From Solenopsis invicta (lineage: Eukaryota > Arthropoda > Insecta > Hymenoptera > Formicidae), in assembly GCF_016802725.1 (NCBI RefSeq), contig NC_052665.1, forward strand, positions 3,658,001 through 3,722,000: a stretch of DNA of 64,000 nt. Reading direction: 5' to 3'. A program made the position numbers and the translations under genes. The notes under the pieces are model-generated. The model did not search any database. It was not told the origin of the DNA and saw only the letters and a program-made list of their open reading frames with translations. This document shows positions 13,986 to 27,746 of this stretch, in pieces; within the stretch, counting starts at the first letter, position 1, and each line of letters opens with the position of its first letter.

Positions 13986-16808
13986 GTATCCCTTCTTCCA
14001 CTCCTTTCATCTCCTTCGAACTCGCGCGCGCTCTCTTTTTCCTGTACCCGTCTCTTCCTGGCCAACTCGTTTCGTACGATTCTCTTTTTCTCTCCCATGT
14101 ATAGCTGTATAGGTAACCTGCTCTAGCTCCCTTCCTGGTGGCTGCCGTCGATCGGACCGCGCCAGTAGGCTAAAGGGTTAATGGCCCCCTGGACACTCCC
14201 GTGACTAAAAATTACAGCTACCGTCGCCATTGGTCAACGTTCCTATAGACAGCGACAGGCCCGAGTCGAGCTCCGGTCCTACCTTTCGTCGCAGGCGTAC
14301 GATTCGACTCGAGATTTCCCTCTGTTTTATATCACATGTGCCGATGTAGAAGTAAAGTGAATTTATTTATGGCCTTTGCGGTCTAGTACGTTGCGAGGAA
14401 CTCTGGTTACGGCGCGAAAAAAGGACGAAACGTTCGGAAAACCGTGTATCGTCTCGTCGGCCGCTGGCATCTACGACTCTTGGTGAGAGAACGTTAAATA
14501 AATCGTTTTAAACCGAAGAAATATAAATCGCGAGAAGAACGATGGTGCCAGCAAATCTGTACGTTACGCGTGATGCTCGAAGGGAAAAAAATGTGAAAGC
14601 TTTAAAAAAAAAAGGTGTTCATAGAATGATCTTTATATTTACACAAAAGCAAAATTTGATCTGCAAAATTTGCCTGATTTATTTTAATTAAATAAAAATA
14701 TTGTAAAATTTAATTGCATATTAATAGCAATTTAGGGAGAAAATTATCTAAGGAAATTTTTATTAATTAAGCATATTATTTTGTAATCGATTTAAAGCTT
14801 TGTTTTAATCTTTGCAGTATTGATTTTGTCAAAAAGTAAAACAGTTTTTGGGACACATGAAAATATGAAATGTCTTCTCATCCTTTAACTCCAACACTTT
14901 TGTACCATGTGGCTATGTGTTATGTCAGGATTTAAGAAATTTCTCTCAAACATATGTGGTCTGTCACAGGTTGCCTCTCTTCGTCTCTAGCGATGCATGC
15001 GTGCGGTTATCTAAGTGCAGACTCTCCTACATTCGCAGACTAATCAAATTTACGGTCTCATCTCCCCGTTGTGCGCGTTTCTGTCGGTCCATTTAGCGTC
15101 TGTTCGTATCTAACTCATGAGAAGTTACTACGGGGATAATGTTCGAAGTTTTCCAGAGAATCGAAAAGATGAGAATGAGGTAACGTGCAAAATTACACAA
15201 TGCCGTTTAGACTTTGATCGCGAGCAAAATTGAATATTTTATACTCTTTAAAAATTCAACAATTGAAATTACCATAATTAGCGAGAGATTGTTTTATATC
15301 TAGATTAATCTGAAATTAATGTTTCAATCCTAAAACGATTAAAACGATATTGAACCACGTACGCGACTAATGTGTAAATGAAAAATACGGTTTTATCAAG
15401 ATTAATAATATTTAAATGCGCAATTGACAGCACGTTTTGTCGCTCAATAATAAGTTTCTGTAATAAAATAATCATTCATCACTTGGATCGTTGCGCCCAA
15501 TCATCGTGCAGGAGTTAACCTCTTGGAACTGCTTTCCGTTATGCTAAGAGATTTTAATTCACGGATTAATTCGGGGGCATTTAATCTGAAATGCAAACGC
15601 GATCGATACCCGATATTGCGACACTGAGTTTGATTTGGTTCGAGTCACGATCGACAGGGGCACACGTTGGCGGGCACGGCGGAGCAGCAGACTCGTCGTC
15701 GTGCCAAGCACGACCGGTGCCACGATCCCGCCCCTTTTCACTTCCGGTACAAGGTGCGCTCCGGAGCACACACGCCGTAAGCTAGACGGTAGGCGGATCG
15801 ATAAGGAGACGAGTACGAACGAAGGCTGCTCTACCTCGAACGCGCGGAGAAGAAAGAGGGACGGAGAGTCGAGGGGTGAGATCGAGAGAGGGATGATGGA
15901 GACGCGGCGGGGAATGGAAACGCGGCCGACGACGGAGGGAGAAGAGAGAGAGAGCAGCAAGAAAGAGAGAGAAAGAGAAGGGGGAGGAGGGAGAGAAGTC
16001 CAGGTCGGCGGGAGACGTGCCGCGGAAGAAATGAATTCGAAAAGGGGTTATCCGCGCTATTCCGCTCGTATCTATAGCCGCGGCCTATCGATCTGACGGC
16101 ATTATTGCTGCAGGAAGCAGCGACCTCAAATTCAGCCATCTGTGCCGCGAGAGCACCGCCGTTCATATTTCATCGCGAGGTGCTTGCACCGCGCCGTTAC
16201 CGTCGCCGAGCCGCGGCACCCGACGCGCGGTATACGAGTATGCACCGTTCGCTCTATCTCACAAGCGTGCGAGCACTTTTCCTTCGTGTTGCGCGCTTCA
16301 TAGTCATTACTCCACTCCGAATGGTGCATTCACGTCTTTGCGACGTGTTGCAAGGGCGCTATTTAGAAATCCGAGTGAAAAGATCGCGCGAACTGACGAG
16401 ATATGTGATTCACATTTGCCTTATCGCTACTTGATATTAAGCATTTTGCAATATCGTATTACGGTAAATATCTGTCTCTGCTATGGACCAATGACGATTT
16501 TCACTTAAACTTGCGCCTTTTCATTCACTGCTAACACGATTTTGAAACTTGGTATAACATTACGCGTGCGTTTGTAATCTATTAACGACTGGCAATTAAA
16601 TAATCAAAGCTTTTGTCTAATCAGAAAGATAACGAATTAATATTGAAGTGAGATCGCGCGAGAAGTATAATAACGGAGGCTATAAGCAGAGGCTTCGTAC
16701 TGCTGCTCGATATGCAGCTCGGTCGCTTCCGTGAGTTGGTCTAGCATTTTCTCCCCGACCGGAACCATTCACCCTATAATCTTGTCGTTACCTCGTCTTC
16801 TTTTGCAG
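13985..16808. other. Non-coding stretch with purine-rich patch
   Basis: 14100-14500 is GC-rich and ends in a weak plus-strand donor-like string (TTG then GTGAGA). 14600-15560 is AT-rich. 15830-16000 is a purine-rich strand (GAGAG, GGAGGAGG repeats). 16080-16330 is CpG-rich. The overlapping frames reflect low stop density rather than coding. Confidence 0.4.
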
Positions 16809-16851
16809 CCCGCGAACGATGACATATCCCCTAGGAATATCGCGTTCTTCA
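16809..16851 (+). other. Possible 43-nt microexon with strong 3' splice site
   Basis: A good acceptor (CGTCTTCTTTTGCAG) ends at 16808. After 43 bases there is a donor-like GTAAGC at 16852, preceded by TTCTTCA. Two of the three frames through the segment are open (one of them includes the ATG at 16818-16820), so frame alone does not argue for coding. The acceptor is among the best pyrimidine-tract acceptors in the window, but the donor has only a moderate match. A minus-strand 77-codon ATG ORF (17002-16769) overlaps it and could be the real feature or chance. Confidence 0.18.
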
Positions 16852-18941
16852 GTAAGCGCGCCTCGTTCTTTAGATTCTTCGCATGAATTCTTTCTGAGAC
16901 GTTCCGAGTAATATTTGCGACTTTTGAACGTGCGATTTTCACTTCTCTTCCTTTAGGCGTGTTTCCGTGTGCAGTAAAGGAAATGGATGCGAACGACTCC
17001 ATTCAGATATTTTTCTATTTCAATAAAAGAAAAAAAAAGATAATAAAGGGAGCGTACTTTTTGTATTATAAATAATCGTATTTTATCTTTTTTTTCCCGT
17101 AATATAGAAGCTGAATAGTTTAAATGCACATCCTTGTATATTAAAAGATTAATGTCGTATATGTCGGACCAAAATGCAACATCTGGTGTTTGAGAAATTC
17201 AATATATTCACTCAGGACCTCGCTGTGCGAGATATAGTTCGCGGAAGCGTTGAATTTACAGTGCGCAGGATAGCGATAGTGAAACAAAATTAATTTTCGA
17301 TGGTGGAGCTGCAAACCTTGGCGGATTTAGGTTATTTCCAGGATTGATTTATCATCCATTAATTATACTCACAGACAAATCGGATTTACGAATCGTTCTA
17401 AAATTGACGTAGGATAAAAACGAACGAATAATAAACTGTGATTGATCGATTTGCGCATGATGCTTTCCATTGCGATGGATATACAGATCGATTTCCGTGG
17501 CTTTAATAGCCTTTAATCACGATTCATTGATCAACGGCCTAGGATCCCTGCATCGCTAAACAAAAATCCCGGTGTAAAGGGGTTAATTCGGGGATTAAAG
17601 GTTTCGCACGATAGAATGTTACCCATGCTAGCGCCTTTCGAAAGACGCAGATGGAGCTGTTGCTAGCGGGGGTCAGCATCATATAGGGTCTGCATTATTT
17701 ATGAACTCGCTGCACTGTTGATGAGAACGGCTCCGTCTCGTCTTTCTTTCTCTCTCTTGCTCAAGCGACATGAGTGCGTGCGTCGGATAGGAATCGGTAC
17801 CGGGCGATTCGTCGTGGAGCGGAACAAATCGCGCGTGAGCAAATCGCCGCTCGCATCTGTCGATCCTAGTAAATAATTAAAACGTGCGTCATCCTCGCGA
17901 CATACGGGAAGTAACTTGCCGGTATAATTAAGCGGAATACTTTGCACTCGCTTGACACTTTAGGGAGTAGCAAAAGATATATTGGTTCTACCGTAATTAT
18001 GTAAAAAACGGCTATTATTACATAATAACGCAAAATCCTTAGTTGAAATTTATTGACCAATTTCAATTATCGATTAATATACGATAAAGAATAAATTGTA
18101 TGATATAATACTGGGAGGGGAGGGGGAGAGAGGCGTGACAAATTTTCTTGTAAATTTGTGTCTATTCCGACTTTTTGGGGAAACATTAAACAGAAATTTG
18201 TCCTTCCGATAACGCGAGTTGTCAAATGATACTGTCAGGACGATCGATCTATTACATCGGCTAAAAAGCCACACGAAGATCGCGTAGTTGAAACCCTCTG
18301 TAGAACGTACCTAATTCCACGCGGGATTTGCTAATCCGGGGTTGCAGAGTCGGTCATTATTTGGTGTCGCGTGATCTCGGGGGTAAAGCAGCGCACGGGG
18401 CGTATCCCGGTACCACGGAACGCGCTGTATTTATCCCCCGATATATCACCCGAACCCCTAAATGCCCCGGAAAAGCTCGTCCGACCGAAACTAGGCGCGT
18501 ATAGAGCGCCGCAGCAGTATCATGGAGCGGAGCGCGGGATCGCATTTAGCTATAACATGGCAATATCGATTTTTAATTCGCTTAAAAATCGCTTTAAGCT
18601 GTGATAACGATTGAAATATCTTTTGCATTAGCAGCCGTTTGTCTAATTACGGAGAAGATTAAATCGAATTGCGCAGCGCTGCGCCGCCCGGCCCGCCGAT
18701 ACATTCAATCTCTTTGATCGCGTCATTATTAATAGCTCTTTTATCGGTACGTTATTTAGTACTCCGTCCTTAGCTCTCTATCCTATTCGGTCACGTATAT
18801 CTTTTTTTTTATTCATGGTAATTGTCTTTTGTTCGCGCAGTTGAAAATTCGCTATTGAACCTATCGCAAGCGCGGCGAGGTAGATAATCGAATGAACCAA
18901 TAGAATCTAATAATTTCATGACAACTTGTACGGCATAAATG
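16852..18941. other. Gene-free stretch
   Basis: Mixed composition with AT-rich patches. A short G-rich run lies at 18114-18128 (GGGAGGGGAGGGGG) but has only three G-runs. No exon, RNA gene or mobile element was recognised. Confidence 0.4.
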
Positions 18942-18967
18942 TTATACATACATATATGTATGTATAA
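18942..18967. repeat. Perfect 26-bp palindrome
   Basis: The sequence reads identically on both strands over 26 bases. It is centred on CATATATG, with ACATAC/GTATGT arms and TTAT/ATAA ends. It is AT-rich and could extrude a cruciform or bind a dimeric factor. It is not inside any gene model. Confidence 0.85.
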
Positions 18968-19250
18968 AATATTGGAAAATTATAGTAACGTGCAGTTTAT
19001 CTTTTTTTTTCTCTCGAAAATATTGAAGGCATTTATTACAGCTTTCTGGATTTCGATATCATATTTTGCAAGCGTCGCTAGATATTTTTTTTAAAGCAAA
19101 TTTTATCTGGAGAGAGAGAGAAAGAATTGAATAAAAAATAACCTTCAAAGATATGGTAATGAGAATCAAAGTTTATGTCACCGCATTTATCGCAAGGGAG
19201 ATTATTAATTAACTACTGGGAACGATGTGAATTCCCCGCGCGAGAGAAAA

Positions 19251-19253
<3 letters not shown>

Positions 19254-19282
<29 letters not shown>
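19254..19282. repeat. (GA)n microsatellite, short
   Basis: About 14 uninterrupted GA units followed by unique DNA. Confidence 0.95.
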
Positions 19283-19285
<3 letters not shown>

Positions 19286-19526
19286 TAGAAGATCGTGTGT
19301 CCTCGGAGCGTGTGTCTACGTACAGGCCGATAGGTATCGATCCCGTTGACTCTATTCAGTGTGCACGACTCTCGACGGGGTGAGTTATATACCGCGGGCC
19401 GGTGCTACGGTAGAGTAACCTCCCTTGTACACGCTTGGTAGCGTGTGTGCTTGTGAAAACACCGATATCGTTATTTATGCATCGCGCCGATGGTAGGCTG
19501 TATATCTCGTCTCCCGAATGTATCTC

Positions 19527-19561
19527 CCTCACTCTCACTCTCTCATACTCTCCCTCATTCT

Positions 19562-19597
<36 letters not shown>

Positions 19598-19600
19598 CTT
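19527..19600. repeat. Imperfect (CT)n pyrimidine tract
   Basis: A CT-rich tract that begins with CTCACT and CTCATT variants and ends in about 15 pure CT units at 19567-19595. It accounts for the Ser/Leu frames that cross it. Confidence 0.9.
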
Positions 19601-20389
19601 TTTCACCTCCTGCACTTGCAGTTCTTCGAAAACTGCGTCAAGGCCCGCGTCGGTAAAGTTACGGTTAGATTGTGGCTTTCTCGGGAATTCTCTGGATTTT
19701 TACGTGCATTCTCCCAATCTGTCGCGTCGCGGGATTCGTTTTCTCGTACTCGATGTGTACCTCCACTCCTCGTGTTTCGCTCCCTCGGCGATACCGTCAA
19801 GCACCACCGAGCCGCTCATCTTTTTCCTTCTCTTTCTCTCTTTATCCATTTTCCCGTCTCTTGTCTCCGCTCTCGCAAACGGCGTCGGGATTTAATGCTT
19901 TGTGGTTCAGATGTTTTCCGTGCTACCCGCAACACTACGCGAAATTAATCGCGCGTCGATTTGCCGGTATGCATGGTCAACATGTGTGCATACACGGACA
20001 ACGTTGATATTTCGCAAATAGGCTAAACGCATTGTTGAACAATGCGGACGCGCGGCAAACTCCCGCACCCGACAAATGCAATCATTGCGACGCAATATTA
20101 TTATATTTCGGGAGCAAATGTTTTGTGATGTTAGGTAGTTAACGCGTCCGCGCGTGTTATAATGTAATCGAACCTATTACGGAATTTCCAGCGTGTAATG
20201 TAAGAATGTAAGCTTTTACAAAAACAATGTGTATGTGTGTAATATATCAATCGCTTTTACATCATTAACGCACTTGATTTGAAAGTAATGGCAAAATAAT
20301 ATATTAATATTGAAAACAAAGGAATTACTGTGCATATTCCATGGATATATAATCCAATCATAAATTAAACGCATATAATTATTTATTTT

Positions 20390-20415
20390 CACACACACAC
20401 ACACATCCACACCCA

Positions 20416-20499
<84 letters not shown>
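20390..20499. repeat. (CA)n microsatellite, about 110 bp
   Basis: The left third is interrupted (CATCCACACCCACACACATA). From about 20423 the run is pure CA to 20499. The two longer frames beside it (plus from 20500, minus from 20786) have no recognisable domain. The minus one runs straight into the repeat as poly Cys-Val, which marks it as non-coding. Confidence 0.98.
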
Positions 20500-20506
<7 letters not shown>

Positions 20507-23500
20507 GAGAAATGACTCGGCAAATGGGAAATTTATTCACGGCTGATGAAACCGGGGCGTTCAATAGAAGATCAACGTTAACTATACTTTCTGGCACTAT
20601 CGTTCGCCATTTCTGGCGCCGTAGGTTATTTTGCCCCATTTCCAATCTATTCATCGAGCATTGTCGCCGATTGTTCACGATCGCACGATTCAATATCACG
20701 TTCGGTGTCTCTCCGTTAACGACCGTCAAAGTGCACCGGATGCCGTCAATAGTAGACGCGAAAGTGTTAACGGGCGCGTTGCGCAAAAAAAGTGAGAAAA
20801 AAAAAGTGCGAGTATATTGCGATCATCGGTGTAAAATGAAAAAACGTTCCCCCGCGCGAGACGCGACGGCGGGATGGAAAACGTGGCCGAATCGTTTTTA
20901 TCTCGACGTACGCGGCTTTAATTTCGCAGTCATTACCGTTATTATTTCTCCGCGTTCGACCAAACAATTTACACGATGAATACGCCCGAGTATACAATAA
21001 CGTACGGAATTAAAAAAAGGGATCGACACATATGGGCAAATATTTCCATACTGACGTTGCTGCACGAGCGCAACATCACCGTCCGACCGAACATTGGCTA
21101 ATTAAAACTATTTATCCCAAATGTGTATAAAGGTCCATTTTAAAATCATCATGAAATAAACGCCGATTATTTGCTCCTGCGTCATCCCGCTTCGGCTTTT
21201 CATATCATAAACGAATAAAATTATTACGCGTACCGCGTAACGACAGAGGAGATATGCTTTTAAAGTCGAAATTTTGTCAAGAAAATCTGATGGCGTCACG
21301 ATAAGTTTTCTTTACACCAACATAAATGCCGTTTTTCCAGTTTCTATTCTCTTCGGTGCACTGTCGAATAGCGAGACCTTTTCCTCGATGATCGTTGAGT
21401 GGATGCTCTCCTCGCGGCTTTGTCCGACCCAACGAAGGCCAGTGATTAGAGGTGATTCCATTTTTCCAGTTCACCCTCCGAACTACCGCCTGAACTCTCA
21501 TTATTATAAAGTCACTAACGAACCGAGGAAGCGCCCCGCAGACCATTCAATTTCTCTCCTCCTCTTTCTCGCGTTCGTTCTTTTCCTTAAATCTCTTTCC
21601 CTGTGTTCCCCCCCTCCCCTCTCTCACTCTCTCCTCGTCTTCATTTTACTCCGATTTTCCCATCGCTCTATATGGCCAACGGACCAAATCGATTCCCCTC
21701 GCAACTCGCACTCGCAAACTAAAGATTGAGGCACTTAAGCTGCACAAAGTAGTGACGGCTTCGAAATATCTGCTTAAGTAATCATAACATGTAATATTCT
21801 GAACTCTGTTTGTTTATGCACCTGCCGCAAACTTCGCTTGCACACTTATAGCATAACGAACAACTTGTGTTTCGTTGGCACGGAGGCAAGAGCTATAAAT
21901 AGCGTCAGAAGTTATAGAACGTTTAGAGTTTACCAAGTGAATACTTTTTATAATACTTTGTCAAGTATTACGCAACAAAATTCTTTCTTCTTTCGATCAT
22001 TACAGATTACGTTTAATCAAAATTTTGTTACTAGAAATCATTATTTTTCCTTCAATAATTATTACATTATTTGCTATAATTATTTTATAGTTACGCGGTA
22101 AAACAGGGTAATACTTGTCATTAAAAAGCAATTATGGCGTAAAAGGATTACAACGAAAATATCTTTTCAAGTAAATTGAAGTAAAAATTTCGAAGAGAAG
22201 AGCCTGTGTTCCGGTACTTCAAGGAGTTTTCATACAATTGAGCAGATTCGATAAAGTTACCACCGGTTCGCATCCTTCGCTCGCTTTCCGACGAGTTTGA
22301 ATCATCGGCTTGAAACGCGGTAGTTCGAGCCATTCATTAGCGAAGAAAACTTTTAATACCCACTTTTATCAATAACATCAATTCATCAGTGCGTTACAAA
22401 AACGTACTTTGAGATTACGTTTTTAACGTCTTTATACATTACATTTTCAGTTTCAGTTGAACAACGTAATTGGTAGGTGGTATTCATATTAAATGTTAAA
22501 TAAAAAATTAAGTAGAATAATAAAACGGATATTGTTGAAAAAAAAAAATTATCGTACGTATAATAAATATCACGAAAATTAAAATGCATATTTTTGACAA
22601 GTAGCCGGTTGTGTTAACGCGGGAGCAAAAAAATAGCTTTTCAGGAGTTTCAGCTCTATTTGAGCGATAGTAAGAGCCGTGGGCGTGACAAACTTATTCG
22701 CATGGAAACAACGAAGTCTTGAATTCGAAGCTTTCGTAACAGCCAGGAATAATAAAGACTACCCAAGGTAAATGTTTTCACGACGGGTAAGTACGTGCGC
22801 ACCATGAATATGCAAATCCGCAACAAATTTCCCCTCCTCGCCCGTGCACCCACGAAACACCTTTTTCTGGTTGCCTGATTAACACCTCGTGAAAGTAAAA
22901 TCAGCGAATTAGCGATTCCGACTTCCGCCATTACGCGCCCTTATCTTCAATTCAATACGTTCCATTATAATCGATTAATTTCGTCACTTAAATCCCGTCT
23001 GAAGCGACGCTCGTCCTTAATTCGCAAGTAGATGCCTGGCAGCTGTTTTCGCTCTCTATGGTGTTTTCTATAATAACTTCCGCAACGTTCCGAAGCTCTT
23101 TAGCCATATCGAAGCAATTTTATCTCTACCGTATCTTCTTAAGACGACGTGTTTACTTTGAAACTTTTGAACCGCGTACTTTCCTGCGAAGACACTTGTT
23201 TTTCGCGTAATCATTCCACGATTTTATGTCCATTTTTTTACTTATTGTCTTTCGTATTTTCTCGGGAAATAATAAACTATCCGAGTTCACTGTCATCTCT
23301 TTCTCTATCTCTCACTCCCTTTTCTCTCTGGAATGTAAGCTCGCCCCACGAAGTTTCCAACAACGTCCAGAATAACCAGGTTAAAGTATCTGCGATGCGC
23401 GAACATTTCGTTTAACCTCGTTATATCAGATTTCAAATGAGCGGGAGATATTCTCGGACAGATCTTCGCTGCAAAAATGCGCGACGCGATATTATCAACG

Positions 23501-26500
23501 ACTGATATTCGCGGTTGGTTCGAAACGTAGAGAGAACCAGCTTCGCCAAGGCACTCCGGATAAGGCTTTGTAAAAACTTTCAACCCCGCACCGACGTTTC
23601 AGCGTGTTTTATCGTCGCTCGACGTTAAAATAAAGTGACCGCGACGCGAAGCTCTCGCCTGCCTGCCTGCCTGCCGCTCTTTCAGCCATCCTCCTTTCTC
23701 AACCGTCCCCGCGTCGGTCTATCCGCCGCAGTCTCACTCCTGCTCCGCGTACACGGTCTGGGATATTGTTTTAGGGATGGCGTTCGAGCATCAACTGAAA
23801 ATAGACTTGCCGTCGTGACACGCGTGCGTCTCATCCCTCTCTTTGCACCGTCGCCTTCACACCGGCCACCCTCGGTATATACCGCTCCCGGCCAATGTCC
23901 CTTTCCCTCTTTGGCTCTCGACGCGAATGCAACTCCCTACCTTTCGCGGCATTTTATAACAATACTAAATTTCGATGGGTGCGTGAAACGAAACGGTATC
24001 AAGCCTGGTTTTCACTAGCCACCGATACCGACTGACTATTGTCGCTGCAGCTATCAGCAAATCACGCGTTTCGCGAACTGAATCCATCTCGTTCTCCAAT
24101 CCATCCAAGTTTTTCCATTTTACCGTCGAGTGATATTGCACAACCGGGACTAAGCACAAAGGTGCAAGATATACTAAAGTAATTGCTGCGTGTGAGATAA
24201 ATTTGGTTGGTTCTCGTTTACGGCATGGAGATGTAGCTAAGAGATAGATAATATGACTGTAATAATCGGGAACAACGATATACTGAAGGCTTAAATTAAG
24301 CTAGTACAGGTTAATGCATATTTCATTATAGTTACCTTCGTAGTTTAGAATGTTTCAAATGTAAATTCTGCCTACAGCATAATATCGATCGCCCTGGCTA
24401 CTGATGAAAAAAATATTGTAAAAAATTCCATTTTAATCACCAACCACCTATATCTGTCTTTATATTAAAACATAATTTTTCATTGATATTATATAATGTT
24501 GTAACATTTTTTCAATATTAATTATTTAAATTAAGTAATATAAATAAATTGTATTTATATGGTATATCAAACCGAAATTGTGAATAAATCACTTTGAATG
24601 TCAGAAGCTATATCCGTATAGCTAATCAAGAATGATGGCAACTATAATTTCGTTTTTCTTTGAATAATAATAATAATGTATTAAATAACAAAGAAAAATT
24701 TAGTATTCTATGTTTTTACAAGAAAAGATATCACTAGCACGATTATTGTTCTGACTTCACGAAGTTCCCCCCTTCAGAAAATTTGATCGTGTAGGGACGC
24801 CAAGGGTGGCCTCGCCGGAAGTGACGCCTAACAACGAGGAGGAAGGAACCACCTCGTTTTCCCGGTCGCTGCAAAACACGACAGAGATTTATTAAACTCC
24901 CCCGAGAGACGGAAAAGAGCTGCGAGCACACAATAAATTTAGGTTTAAGAAAACAGGATACGATGGTTGAAGGGGCATGACCGCGGACCGCTTTAATTCG
25001 AAGGTACCGCCCCTTGCAGACTGTGTTCAGCTTAATTTGTGATTTGAGGACAACGATTTTAAATGATTTATTATTTTGCCGTATCGTTTAGCGCATCAGA
25101 TCACCATGAAAATAAAAAAAAAATTTTATTGGATGTTGTCGCCTTTAAAGTAATTTTAAAGCAAAGTCGTTCGATAAAAAATGAAGAATGTCTATAAAAG
25201 ACGCACGAAAGGTCTTATTTAACAGAGGGGATCTTATATCAAATCTTCAAGTATTAACAATCCTATAAATAAATACAAACCTTTTTTATCTTTTATAGGA
25301 AACGATATTTCTATTTCATTCTTAATTTGAATGTAATTTGTATTTTTTCTTGGTAACTTTTCTTAAATGTTTATAAATGATTTTTTCCAAAGCAATACAT
25401 TTTTAATTACATTGAATGGTGAATTCGAAAAAATATGTGACAGCACTAACTTATCGACCGCCCATTTTAATAATATGGCATCAATAATTCTACAGATAGT
25501 TGGAAAAGACTTGTGGCATAAAATGACATGATTTGTAGTACACGTAAAAATTATATGGACACTTTTGAACGAGCACGCGTTTACACGTTGACTTCCGTAG
25601 GAATATCATATTTTGCAACAGGAAATGTGACAGAAAACGTATAACACCGATTGCGAACGGCGCAACTCGATGTAACGCGCCATCGCCTTTCGTTGTTGCC
25701 GTACATTTCCATTATTGCGCACTTAAACGTGCCGAAACAGAAAATTCGAAAAATTCAATATTATCGTATTGGTGCATTTCGTGCCTATCGGAAATATGAA
25801 AAGCATATATCTGTGCCGACACGAATTTTATTGTACTACCTGCTGCGCGAGTAAAAATAGTTTGTCGCGAATCACTGCAGTGAAATGTACAGTGTATCGA
25901 ATTCCAATTACTCAACATGCTACAAGCGAGTTTTTATCTCTCTCAATGCAAAACTTTACCTTTCACCATTGAAATTCGTATCATGCTTTAAAATTTAATT
26001 GCATCTTTATATTGAAATGAATATTTTATATTAAAGCGAAGCGGAGCGCATTAAATGCAATGCAATTCATTGATTTATGCGTTCAAAATAAAATAACTTG
26101 TTAAGCCTAATGGTCTTACAGTTGAAAATTAATCATCCATTTACCATAAACGCTATTCTATTTTGATTTTTTGATTTTTAATAAACTGCATATTTATTAT
26201 CACGAATCTGTAATAATTCGCGTATATTAAAACATTTTATTTTTATTTGCTTAATTTCCAAATCTCGCATTACATCTTAAATAACTTTAATAAAATAATG
26301 AATCTTTAATAAAATGATCGTTCATATAATCACCTAATCTGTTTTTCAAAGAGAAAGCATCAACAACATCGTTAATATTGAAAGCTAACTTGACTTTTTG
26401 CAACTTCTTCATTACTCCATTTATTTTCCAATTATCGGTGATTTGAATTTTTTTAAACATTTCTAAATTATAAACCGATGTTATTACACATCGTTACAAG

Positions 26501-26869
26501 CGTCTTTCACAAATGCTGACACATCGTCGTGCATTATCACGCCATATTCCTCTTTTCGTAAAACGTAGTGCGGCTACCCACTGACAATACCTGCACGTAG
26601 AAGGTGCTGCGCGTGCACGGAAATTCAAACACGCTCTCTCTTACTATCGCGACGGGGCACCTTTAAGGCAGCGTCTGCGAGCGAGAAACGTTCCCGGTGC
26701 ATCGTTCGCGATAAGGATCGCCAGGGGTTACTGGCGATGGTCCGTTCTAATTAATCAGCGATTCGTTAAAACCGTCTCCGCAGGTCGATAACGCTCTACC
26801 GGGTTTGCGTTCGCCATCAGAACCCGAAGGACCAGGGACAGGAGGGACGTGGAAGGAGGGCGATAGAGG
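20500..26869. other. Long stretch without a supportable gene
   Basis: GC-rich patches (20500-21730, 22650-23000, 23600-23960) alternate with AT-rich DNA. A CTGC tetranucleotide (about four units) lies at 23657-23676. A plus-strand donor string GTAAGTAC occurs at 22787 and another GTAAAT at 22768, behind a 36-codon open stretch with no acceptor. A 92-codon minus-strand frame at 23583-23305 reads well but has no ATG until late. None reaches the standard for a gene call. Confidence 0.35.
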
Positions 26870-27400
26870 GTGGGTGGCAAATCAGAGAGGGTGACTCGGG
26901 AGACAGTGGAGGGTGCTGGAAGAGAAGAGAGGGTCTGGCCGGAGGGCGTAGCACGGGTTGCGCCGGGCTATACATTACGAGCTTTAGTAGGGTTTAGCCG
27001 TCGCTATATACCGTGTCGCGGTCACCATTCCGGACCACCTATACGTACGATAGCGCGCGTGTCGTGCGTACATACATACATGCACACGTGTGAGCGCGAG
27101 CGCGCGTGTAATCCCCGCGTGGATTCGACGGTGTATACATGCGTAGGTCAGCGCACGCTGTCTATATCTACTGCTCGCGACCTCTAAGTGCGTATGGAGG
27201 TGTGCGTAAGCTGTTCGCACGCATGTCGTCGTGTGCGTGCCACATAGCGAGACACAGTATGCTCGGCCTCGGAATATACGGTGTGTGCGAGAAGGCCCGG
27301 TTTCGCTCGAGACCGTGTAGTAGTCGTCTCCGTGACACCCGACCTCAATGCCCCATGCGATAATGTCTATCAGCTCCATCACGCACTTCGACGACCGCCC
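26870..27400. other. CpG-rich patch, promoter-like composition
   Basis: Purine-rich DNA at 26830-26960 passes into CpG-rich alternating sequence at 27045-27115 (GCGCGCGTG and GAGCGCGAGCGCGCGTG). Overlapping frames on both strands reflect composition. A promoter or enhancer is possible, but no TATA box or donor supports a transcript. Confidence 0.3.
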
Positions 27401-27555
27401 GAGTTAAGATCTTACTGTCTCATCCAATCGTCTTGCGTTGACGATTACGTGCTATTTCTCTCAAAATTATTTCTCGCTCCTTTAAAATACGCTAAAAATT
27501 AATCCGATACCCTGTATAACTGGCGTATTGGATATTTGCATCTCAATAAACTGTC

Positions 27556-27746
27556 TACACTGAGAAAAGATTTATATCTTCAAGTAAATATATTTAATTT
27601 AACATAATTTTCTTCATTTGAATAAATATTTAACTAATGTAAAATAATTTTTAATTATTTTTAAACTTAGGAAATATTATTTTCGATCAAGGAAATAATG
27701 TTAAAATATATTTACTTAAACATAAACAACGTTTTTTTTCTGTGTG
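27556..27746. mobile_element. TIR miniature element, about 190 bp
   Basis: The ends are inverted copies of each other. The left end starts TACACTGAGAAAAGA; the right end, read in reverse, starts CACACAGAAAAAAAA. Inside, both arms share AAGTAAATATATTT followed by a similar AACAT and TTTCTT stretch, giving arms of about 70 bp with almost no unique centre. There is no coding capacity. The end signature resembles the elements at 50306, 52481 and 52837, so it belongs to the same loose family of non-autonomous, hairpin-like elements. Confidence 0.7.

Noticed and set aside
13524..14126. 200-codon plus-strand ORF
   Set aside because: Its length comes from the (CT)n repeat and the surrounding stop-poor pyrimidine-rich DNA; three overlapping frames are open in the same place.
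20379..20786. 135-codon minus-strand ORF
   Set aside because: The C-terminal third is the CA microsatellite read as Cys-Val, and the rest has no recognisable domain.
23305..23583. 92-codon minus-strand frame
   Set aside because: It starts at TTG, its first Met is late, and there are no flanking donor sites despite a TTTTTGCAG string inside.
24133..24152. Resemblance to a miR-92-type seed (TATTGCAC)
   Set aside because: The match ends after the seed, and no hairpin can be drawn around it.
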